This document shows positions 17,867-23,658 of a DNA stretch of 23,658 nucleotides, one piece after another. A model generated the notes under the pieces. It was not told the origin of the DNA, ran no database searches, and saw only the letters and a list, made by a program, of their open reading frames with translations. Each line of letters opens with the position of its first letter. Position 1 is the first letter of the stretch. The stretch is from a virus. Both the position numbers and the translations under genes were made by a program. Location of the stretch: positions 1 through 23,658 of the IMG/VR virus record IMGVR_UViG_3300009151_000397. One strand, 5' to 3'.

Positions 17867-19375
17867 ATGGCCTTCATAACCGCAGATCGTGTCAAGGACA
17901 CGTCCACCACGACGGGTACGGACAGCATTACGGTTTCTGGTGCGTCGCCAACGGGCTATCGGACTTTCTCAACGGTTTTGAGCGCCGGAGACACATTCTA
18001 TTATTGCGTTCAGGGTCAAACGACGGCTGAATGGGAAGTGGGACTGGGTACGTATTCCAGCGCCAATGTTTTTGCTCGCACAACCGTTTTGGCGTCTTCT
18101 AACAGCGGCAGCGCGGTGTCATTTTCGGCAGGCACCAAGAATGTGTTTATCACATTAGCTGCCACCAAAACGCTTCAGATTGGCCCTAGCAGCACCCCTG
18201 TGGCAGGGTCAGTACCGTATGGCACGGGCGCTACATTGGCGTATTCGGCTGCGGGCACGTCTGGTCAGGTACTTACGTCTAGCGGAACCGGCGCGCCTAC
18301 CTGGACCACGGTTGGCGGCACCGGCACTGTAACTAGCGTAGCGGTTAGCGGCGGATCTACTGGCCTTACGACTAGTGGGGGACCAGTTACCACATCAGGC
18401 ACCATAACCATTGCAGGTACGCTTGCTACGGCTAACGGCGGCACAGGTGGTACTGCAACGCCTATCGCAGGCACTATTCCTTACGGCACTGGAACGGCGC
18501 TTGCGTATTCGGCTGCGGGCACATCAGGCCAAGTGCTTACATCTGGCGGATCTGGCGCACCTACATGGACCACTGTGACGGGTACGGGCACCGTTACCAG
18601 CGTAGCGCAATCGTTTACCGGCGGTTTGATTTCGGTTTCTGGTTCGCCAATTACCGCGTCAGGAACGTTGGCGCTTACCGTGGCCGGTACTTCTGGCGGT
18701 GTTCCGTATTTCAGCAGTTCGGCTGCATGGGCTTCATCTGCGGTTTTAACTGCAAGCGCCATTATGGTCGGCGGCGGGGCAGGCGCAGCGCCTTCGACTA
18801 TCACAACCGGCACTGGCGTTGTAACGGCGCTTGGCGTAGCGGTGGGGTCTGCGGGCGCGTTTGTTACCAATGGCGGTGCTCTTGGTACGCCGTCTAGCGG
18901 TACGCTTACTAACGCCACTGGTCTTCCTATTTCTACCGGCGTTTCTGGTTTAGGAACCGGCGTAGCTACGGCGCTTGGGTCCGCCGTTACAGGATCTGGC
19001 GGCGTAGTGTTGGCTTCCGCGCCTACAGTCACCAACCCTACAGTCACCAACTATGTTGAATCGGTGGTGGCAATTGGAACTGTTACTAGCTCCAGTACCA
19101 TCGCCCTGACCAACGGCACGGTTCAGACGGCTACTCTGACAGCTTCCACGGCTTGCACGTTTACGATGCCAACGGCGACTGCGGGTAAATCTTTTGTGCT
19201 GCTATTAAAGCAAGCTGCTACAACCGGCAACGGTACGGCTACGTTTACCAGCGTCAAATGGGGCACTGCTGGCGCCCCTACAATCACAGCTACTGCGGGC
19301 AAAATGGACATCCTTACTTTTATCGCTGACGGCACCAATTGGTACGGCAGTGCAGCGCAAGGATACACGCCGTAA
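17867..19375 (+). CDS. Tail fibre-like protein with N-terminal shared module and 88-residue repeats
   Basis: A 502-residue low-complexity Thr/Ser/Gly/Ala-rich protein. Residues 1-105 (M-A-F-I-T-A-D-R-V... to V-F-I-T-L-A-A-T-K) form a module found again at the N-terminus of the 20235 gene; it is probably the virion-attachment domain. A repeat of 88 residues follows (around G-T-L-A-Y-S-A-A-G-T-S-G-Q-V-L-T and G-T-V-T-S-V-A), seen at DNA level as near-copies starting at about 18241 and 18505. Such G-T-V-T-S-V-A repeats with A-N-G-G-T-G-G are typical of phage fibres. The C-terminal ~100 residues (from I-A-L-T-N-G-T-V-Q-T-A-T) look like a small beta domain. It may contact the host surface. It ends with TAATG overlapping the next gene. 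Confidence 0.75.
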   Translation: MAFITADRVKDTSTTTGTDSITVSGASPTGYRTFSTVLSAGDTFYYCVQGQTTAEWEVGLGTYSSANVFARTTVLASSNSGSAVSFSAGTKNVFITLAATKTLQIGPSSTPVAGSVPYGTGATLAYSAAGTSGQVLTSSGTGAPTWTTVGGTGTVTSVAVSGGSTGLTTSGGPVTTSGTITIAGTLATANGGTGGTATPIAGTIPYGTGTALAYSAAGTSGQVLTSGGSGAPTWTTVTGTGTVTSVAQSFTGGLISVSGSPITASGTLALTVAGTSGGVPYFSSSAAWASSAVLTASAIMVGGGAGAAPSTITTGTGVVTALGVAVGSAGAFVTNGGALGTPSSGTLTNATGLPISTGVSGLGTGVATALGSAVTGSGGVVLASAPTVTNPTVTNYVESVVAIGTVTSSSTIALTNGTVQTATLTASTACTFTMPTATAGKSFVLLLKQAATTGNGTATFTSVKWGTAGAPTITATAGKMDILTFIADGTNWYGSAAQGYTP

Positions 19376-20235
19376 TGTTCGCCGCAAAAAATTTCTTTTT
19401 TGCCGCAATTTCTGGGGCGCTTTCCTCAGTTGAATATCTTCTTGTTGCTGGCGGCGGCGCAGGAGCAGGCGGAATTGATGCTGGCGGCGGCGGTGCTGGC
19501 GGCGTTCTTTCGGGCAGCACCGCTATATCAATTGGTACAACTTACACAATAGCAGTGGGCGGCGGCGGCGCTTCTAGTAGTTCAACTACTTATTTAGGCG
19601 CTAGTGGGTCCAACAGTACGTTTACAGGTTTAACTGCCGCCGTTGGTGGCGGTGGTGGTGGTGGGTGGAACGGCGGCGCTGGCATGGCTGGCGCAAATGG
19701 CGGTTCTGGCGGCGGTAGTTTTGGTTTGGCCGGCGGAACTGGTACAGCTGGTCCTCCGCGCCAAGGTTATAATGGTGGAGTAGGATATAATAACCCAGTA
19801 GTACTTGCTTCTGGCGGTGGCGGCGGCGGAGCGGGCGCGGTTGGCGGCGCTGGGTCAGGTACTGCTGCTGGCGATGGCGGCGTAGGCGTTGAATGGCCCA
19901 CTGGGTCTGGTACTTATTACGGTGGCGGCGGCGGTGGCGGCGGCGATTACAAAGGTTCTACCGGCGGTGCTGGCGGTACTGGCGGCGGGGCTACAGGCAC
20001 TACTGGCGCTGGCGCATCGGGGGCGGCAAATACGGGCGGCGGCGGCGCAGGCGCAGGGTATGTTTCTTCAGGTGTATTTTCTACCGGCGGCGGCGGCGGA
20101 TCGGGCGTTGTCATTGTTCGTTATCCTGACTCGTACGCCGCTGCGGCGTCTACGACAGGCTCACCTACCATAACTGTCGCGGGTGGCTATCGTACTTATA
20201 AATTCACTGCATCATCTGGGAGCATCACCTTCTAA
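19375..20235 (+). CDS. Glycine-rich virion-associated protein
   Basis: A 286-residue protein of which about 200 residues are glycine-rich, with runs of G and A-G repeats. A hydrophobic N-terminus (M-F-A-A-K-N-F-F-F-A-A-I-S-G-A) precedes V-E-Y-L-L-V-A-G-G-G-A-G, the standard start of the phage glycine-rich domain, which ends in the common terminal motif G-S-P-T-I-T-V-A-G-G-Y-R-T-Y-K-F. Proteins with this domain are often tail or fibre components. It lacks the N-terminal module of the two flanking genes, so it may pair with them. Start at 19375, sharing the base of the previous stop; the frame upstream of this runs into the fibre gene. Confidence 0.7.
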   Translation: MFAAKNFFFAAISGALSSVEYLLVAGGGAGAGGIDAGGGGAGGVLSGSTAISIGTTYTIAVGGGGASSSSTTYLGASGSNSTFTGLTAAVGGGGGGGWNGGAGMAGANGGSGGGSFGLAGGTGTAGPPRQGYNGGVGYNNPVVLASGGGGGGAGAVGGAGSGTAAGDGGVGVEWPTGSGTYYGGGGGGGGDYKGSTGGAGGTGGGATGTTGAGASGAANTGGGGAGAGYVSSGVFSTGGGGGSGVVIVRYPDSYAAAASTTGSPTITVAGGYRTYKFTASSGSITF

Positions 20236-21758
20236 TGGCTTTCATCACCGCAGATCGTGTTCTTGATAGCTCCACGTCCACAGGCACGGGGGCTTTTGTT
20301 GTGTCTGGTACGCCTGCGGCGGGCTATCGAACGTTTTCGGAGGTCATGTCGGTTGGCGATACCTGCTACTATTCGATCCAAGGACAAACGACCAGCGAAT
20401 GGGAAGTGGGTCTTGGCACCTATTCGTCCGCAAATACGTTGACCCGCACTACGGTCTATAGCTCGTCCAATTCAGGATCTGCGGTTACATTTTCTGCTGG
20501 CACCAAAAACGTATTTATTACGATGGCGGCGTCCAAATCGCCACAGCTAGACCCCTCTGGTAACGTGACGGCGTTAGGTACGCCTGCGTCTATAGCGTTG
20601 ACAAATGCCACCAGTTTGCCTCTTGCAACAGGCGTTACCGGAACGCTCTCTGCCAACAACGGTGGGTCCGTAGCCTGGCAGACTGTCCAGACGGCATCCT
20701 TCGCGGCTGTTGCTGGCAATGCTTACCCCGTCAACACCACCTCCGCTGCGATCACAGTCACGCTCCCCGCCAGCCCGTCTGCTGGCGCCATCGTGCAATT
20801 GACAGACTATGCGGGAACTTGGGCGACGAACAATGCCACGGTTGCGCCTAATGGTAGCAAAATCAATGGTGGTACGGCTAATTATACGTTAAATATAAAC
20901 CGCGAAAGTGTAGCCCTTGTTTATCTAGACGCCACACAAGGCTGGGTTATTTATTCTGGATTTAATAGTTCATCAAGCGGCGTGTATGCGGTTTCATATT
21001 TAGTTGTTGCTGGCGGTGCTGGTGGCGGCGCAAACGATGGCGGCGGCGGTGGAGCCGGGGGCTATTTATCTAGCGCAACTTCACTTGTATCTGGCGTAAC
21101 TTATAGTTTTGTTGTCGGCGCTGGCGGCGCGGGATCAGTCGGAACTACATCTCCTAATTCAGGGGGAACAAACGGCTCTAATACAACTGCGTTTGGCTTA
21201 ACCGCCATCGGCGGCGGCGGCGGCGGCGGACAAGGTGGATTAACCGGAGGTTCCGGAGGGTCAGGCGGCGGCGCTAGTAATAGCTCAAGTCCGGGGTCTG
21301 GCACATCTGGACAAGGAAATGCTGGCGGCGCGGGAACTAATAGCTCACCATTTCCCGGTGGTGGCGGCGGTGGTGCATCTGCTGTTGGCGGCGCAGGAAC
21401 AACGAACGGCGGCAACGGGGGTGCAGGAACTGCGTCGTCTATCACCGGGTCATCTGTAACTTATGCAGGCGGCGGCGGTGGTGCGACGTTTAACGCCACA
21501 GCGGGCGGAACGGGTGGCGCTGGCGGCGGCGGTGCAGGCGGTGCAGGTGTTGCAGGCGTTGCCGGTACGGCGAACACAGGCGGCGGTGGCGGCGGCTCTG
21601 GCGGCGCTGGCACTGGAGCAGCAGGCGGCTCCGGCGTTGTCATTCTGTCTGTGCCCACTGCCAACTATTCCGGCACCACGACCGGCTCACCAACCGTAAC
21701 CACGTCGGGCAGCAACACCATCATCAAATTCACCGCATATGGGAGCTACACGGCATGA
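20235..21758 (+). CDS. Chimeric fibre protein: shared N-terminal module plus glycine-rich domain
   Basis: A 507-residue protein. Residues ~1-105 (M-A-F-I-T-A-D-R-V-L-D... to V-F-I-T-M-A-A-S-K) closely match the N-terminus of the 17867 product, with the identical stretches E-W-E-V-G-L-G-T-Y-S-S-A-N and F-S-A-G-T-K-N-V-F-I-T. A linker of about 140 residues follows, including an S-A-A-I-T-V-T-L-P-A-S-P strand pattern. From V-S-Y-L-V-V-A-G-G-A-G-G onward it has a glycine-rich domain like that of the 19375 product, ending G-S-P-T-V-T-T-S. It thus joins the front of one neighbour to the back of another. Probably a tail fibre or adhesin. The last 4 bases overlap the next gene (ATGA). Confidence 0.75.
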   Translation: MAFITADRVLDSSTSTGTGAFVVSGTPAAGYRTFSEVMSVGDTCYYSIQGQTTSEWEVGLGTYSSANTLTRTTVYSSSNSGSAVTFSAGTKNVFITMAASKSPQLDPSGNVTALGTPASIALTNATSLPLATGVTGTLSANNGGSVAWQTVQTASFAAVAGNAYPVNTTSAAITVTLPASPSAGAIVQLTDYAGTWATNNATVAPNGSKINGGTANYTLNINRESVALVYLDATQGWVIYSGFNSSSSGVYAVSYLVVAGGAGGGANDGGGGGAGGYLSSATSLVSGVTYSFVVGAGGAGSVGTTSPNSGGTNGSNTTAFGLTAIGGGGGGGQGGLTGGSGGSGGGASNSSSPGSGTSGQGNAGGAGTNSSPFPGGGGGGASAVGGAGTTNGGNGGAGTASSITGSSVTYAGGGGGATFNATAGGTGGAGGGGAGGAGVAGVAGTANTGGGGGGSGGAGTGAAGGSGVVILSVPTANYSGTTTGSPTVTTSGSNTIIKFTAYGSYTA

Positions 21759-22126
21759 GCCACTTCGCAAAGTGCCTTGACGGCAAAGTCATCCAAGTCA
21801 TCGTCGCGGAGCCCGACTTCTTCGACACGTTCGTCGATAGCTCGCCCGGCTCGTGGATACAGACCAGCTACAACACCCGTGGCGGGGTCCACTATGGTGC
21901 GGACGGCCAGCCAGACGGCGGTGTGGCCCTGCGCGGCAATTACGCTGGCATCGGGTACACCTACGATCAGGCGAACGATGTGTTCTACGCACCGCAGCCC
22001 TTCGCAAGCTGGACGCTGGATCAGGCCACATGGCTGTGGAATGCGCCCGTGCCGTATCCGGCTGACGGGCAAATGTACGCTTGGGATGAGACTGTGGTTG
22101 GCTGGAAGCTTGTTACCGAAGGATAG
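21755..22126 (+). CDS. Conserved phage tail-region protein
   Basis: A 123-residue protein of a well-spread phage family: it begins M-S-H-F-A-K-C-L-D-G-K-V, then V-I-V-A-E-P-D-F-F, W-I-Q-T-S-Y-N-T-R-G-G-V-H-Y-G, D-G-G-V-A-L-R-G-N-Y-A-G-I-G-Y-T-Y-D, and the W-rich tail W-N-A-P-V-P-Y-P with a closing W-D-E-T. This pattern is common in cyanophage and freshwater phage genomes next to fibre genes. Its function has not been shown to my knowledge; a structural or fibre-assembly role is inferred from position. Confidence 0.8.
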   Translation: MSHFAKCLDGKVIQVIVAEPDFFDTFVDSSPGSWIQTSYNTRGGVHYGADGQPDGGVALRGNYAGIGYTYDQANDVFYAPQPFASWTLDQATWLWNAPVPYPADGQMYAWDETVVGWKLVTEG

Positions 22127-22135
22127 GTTAATTGA

Positions 22136-22501
22136 ATGGCTTTCGCTCTTACTGGATACGGCATTGCATCGTTACCGATTGCAACCGCACCGTTGGCGGG
22201 AAGCCCCCCGGTTCTTTCGGCCGCGTATACGCTTGACGCATCGTATGGCTCATACGCGCTTACCGGGCAGAGCATAACTTTTAACCGGGGCATTTCGCTT
22301 ACCGTTTCTAGCGGGGCATACGCGCTTACCGGGCAAAGCATAACCATCACAAAGGGCTTCTTGCTTTCCGTCCAAAACGGTCTATACTCGTTAACCGGGC
22401 AGGCCGTAGACATCACGTATACCCCCTTCACCCCGCCGGTTACAGGACCGACGCAATACTTTATAGAAATCCGGTCCTTTACGGAATCTAGGAGAATATG
22501 A
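22136..22501 (+). CDS. Repeat-containing beta protein, probable virion component
   Basis: A 121-residue protein with three copies of a ~22-residue unit: G-S-Y-A-L-T-G-Q-S-I-T-F, G-A-Y-A-L-T-G-Q-S-I-T-I and G-L-Y-S-L-T-G-Q-A-V-D-I. At the DNA level, the first two units repeat after 66 bp (the shared string CATACGCGCT begins at 22251 and 22317). The pattern suggests a small beta-solenoid or stacked strands; similar Y-x-L-T-G-Q repeats are known from phage structural proteins. Residues 1-30 are hydrophobic but no clear signal peptide is seen. Its stop overlaps the next ATG (ATGA at 22498). Confidence 0.65.
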   Translation: MAFALTGYGIASLPIATAPLAGSPPVLSAAYTLDASYGSYALTGQSITFNRGISLTVSSGAYALTGQSITITKGFLLSVQNGLYSLTGQAVDITYTPFTPPVTGPTQYFIEIRSFTESRRI

Positions 22502-22806
22502 TGTCGGTTAACCTGAAAGCCATCACAACCCGATTGGGCTATCAGCAGATTACGTCCCTTAGCTCTTCCACGGCGTTGACAGTGCCTTCGGTTGACGTGA
22601 ATGGCCTGAATTGCCGTCCTGTAATCGCGCTCATTACCCCCGAAGGTCAGGCTGTGCGGTGGCGCGATGACAACATCGCTCCCACAACGACTGTCGGGAT
22701 GCCTCTCGCCGTTGGCGTTACGCTCCAGTATGATGGCGATTTGACCATGATCCGGTTCATTGAACAGGTATCTGGTGCAAAGCTTAACATCAGCTATTAC
22801 GCTTAA
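22498..22806 (+). CDS. Small hypothetical phage protein, probable virion component
   Basis: A 102-residue (or 101 from the second ATG at 22501) beta-rich protein: V-R-W-R-D-D-N-I-A-P-T in the middle, then G-M-P-L-A-V-G-V-T-L-Q-Y-D-G-D-L, M-I-R-F-I-E-Q-V-S-G-A-K-L-N-I-S-Y-Y-A at the end. The last segment resembles the closing strands of small virion accessory proteins in many phages (F-I-x-x-x-x-G-x-x-L-x-V-x-Y). An AGGAGA SD lies upstream. Function not known. Confidence 0.65.
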   Translation: MMSVNLKAITTRLGYQQITSLSSSTALTVPSVDVNGLNCRPVIALITPEGQAVRWRDDNIAPTTTVGMPLAVGVTLQYDGDLTMIRFIEQVSGAKLNISYYA

Positions 22807-22815
22807 AGGTGCCCC

Positions 22816-23304
22816 ATGAACGTCTCGCAGGATAGCGCCCCAATGGACTACATGGACTACTTCCTTAACCAGCTCCCCAAAAACTTGGCTACGATGGCCG
22901 CGCTGCGGGACGAGTTGGCCGTTCGTCAGGGTGCGCTGTTTGCCGCTCAGGACGCGGTTGCTGACCGGGCCAAGGCAGCGGAAGAGCTTGCCGCTGCCCG
23001 CGCAACTGCTGCTGAACTGGTTGCGGGTGCTCAGGACGCGCGCGCCGCATTGATTGCGGACCAAACCGCATTGATGGCTGACCGCGCCGCGTTTGACGCC
23101 GCCAAAGCGGACAGCGACGCCGATCTTGCCGCCCGCGTGGATCTTCTGTCTCGTCAGGAAGCTTCTTGCAATGCTACCGAACTTCGTCAGGCTGCTACGG
23201 CTGCGTCACTTGACGCGCGCGCTGCTGATCTGGCATCTGCTACGCAGGCCCTTGAGGCCCGTGTGAAAGCCTTCCAAGAGAAAGTGGCAGGTCTTTCAGC
23301 TTAA
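22816..23304 (+). CDS. Alanine-rich coiled-coil protein
   Basis: A 162-residue protein, about one third alanine, with long helical stretches from residue ~20 to the end (for example A-A-L-R-D-E-L-A-V-R-Q-G-A-L-F-A-A-Q-D-A and D-R-A-A-F-D-A-A-K-A-D). This should be an extended coiled coil. The N-terminus (M-N-V-S-Q-D-S-A-P-M-D-Y-M-D-Y-F-L) is separate and could be a docking segment. No family is recognised. It may be a fibre shaft, internal or assembly protein; the next gene looks like a scaffold, so an assembly role is conceivable. Confidence 0.6.
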   Translation: MNVSQDSAPMDYMDYFLNQLPKNLATMAALRDELAVRQGALFAAQDAVADRAKAAEELAAARATAAELVAGAQDARAALIADQTALMADRAAFDAAKADSDADLAARVDLLSRQEASCNATELRQAATAASLDARAADLASATQALEARVKAFQEKVAGLSA

Positions 23305-23342
23305 CCGACTGGCCGGTAGCCAGGCACTCCTCGGAGTACCCC

Positions 23343-23658
23343 ATGAACGACGACATGCTTGCCCCAGCGGGTGCCCCGGCGCCCGCGTCAGAATCGGAAG
23401 CTACGGCGGCTCCTATTGCTGAAACTACAAGGCCGGAAGATCAAACGACTGAAACGCCCAAGTCTTTTACACAAGAAGAATTGGACGCCATAGTCGGCAA
23501 GCGCCTCGCAAGAGAGCAGCGTAAATGGGAACGGGAGCAGGCCCAACGGACTGTTCCTACTGCGCCTTCTGAGCTACCGCCACCTGATCAGTTCGATTCG
23601 GTTGAAACCTATGCGAAAGCATACGCCGAACAGATGCTACGGGCACGGGAAGTTCAAA
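23343..23658 (+). CDS. Scaffold-like protein, 3' end outside window
   Basis: The first 105 codons of a gene cut by the window end. After an acidic, Ala/Pro-rich start it has F-T-Q-E-E-L-D-A-I-V-G-K-R-L-A-R-E-Q-R-K, the charged helical pattern of many phage capsid scaffolding proteins, which guide procapsid assembly and normally precede the major capsid gene. The ATG is preceded by an SD-like GGAG (23333-23336) inside a small hairpin. The 38-bp gap also holds CTGGC/GCCAG (23309-23323). The major capsid gene is expected beyond the window. An alternative is an internal virion protein. Confidence 0.75.
   Translation, partial: MNDDMLAPAGAPAPASESEATAAPIAETTRPEDQTTETPKSFTQEELDAIVGKRLAREQRKWEREQAQRTVPTAPSELPPPDQFDSVETYAKAYAEQMLRAREVQ

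Noticed and set aside
22021-23064. A 347-codon minus-strand frame spanning several late genes
   Set aside because: It crosses four coupled plus-strand genes with good starts; the long frame is a by-product of base composition.

Overview
The window is an internal piece of a tailed double-stranded DNA phage genome or prophage (class Caudoviricetes). It has a replication module, a leftward block of small unknown genes, and the start of a packaging/structural module. The large terminase, the P22-type portal and a scaffold-like protein make a podovirus-like particle likely. The strong Shine-Dalgarno (SD) sites, fairly high GC and protein families suggest a proteobacterial host, perhaps alphaproteobacterial, but no host gene is present to settle this. 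I see no integrase, repressor, tRNA, CRISPR array or insertion sequence.

Layout. (1) 25-216: a small lysis-type lipoprotein, convergent with a leftward operon. (2) 209-2003, minus strand: VRR-NUC nuclease, SNF2-type helicase and a small protein. (3) 2075-8251, plus strand: DUF2800 nuclease-like protein, putative ssDNA-binding protein, family A DNA polymerase, and a fused primase/SF3 helicase, closed by a strong hairpin at 8260-8285. Regions 2 and 3 diverge from a 71-bp gap and together form a nearly self-sufficient replication/recombination module. (4) 8373-11257, minus strand: ten small, tightly packed genes. Two resemble known things: a free-standing DnaA domain IV-like protein and a DUF6378-like protein. 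A 26-residue membrane peptide gene (10442-10522) is proposed here. (5) 11258-12011: 754 bp without a convincing protein gene but unusually rich in structure. It holds 17 copies of the hexamer GCCTAA/TTAGGC, many spaced exactly 9 bp apart, a perfect 27-bp inverted repeat, an AT-rich block with a good promoter, an intrinsic terminator, and back-to-back tandem arrays with 9-, 7- and 5-bp units. It is the best candidate here for a replication origin and/or regulatory switch, and may encode a ~100-nt RNA. (6) 12012-23658, plus strand: small and large terminase, portal, a DUF5856-like protein, about 6 kb of fibre-like, glycine-rich and virion-associated proteins, then a coiled-coil protein and the start of a scaffold-like gene cut by the window end.

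How they fit together: regions 2-4 look like early/middle genes for genome replication and host interaction, region 5 separates them from the late genes, and region 6 packages DNA and builds the particle. The most interesting features are the repeat-rich intergenic region, its possible link to the DnaA-like protein, the hairpin that may control polymerase translation, and the shuffled fibre modules.
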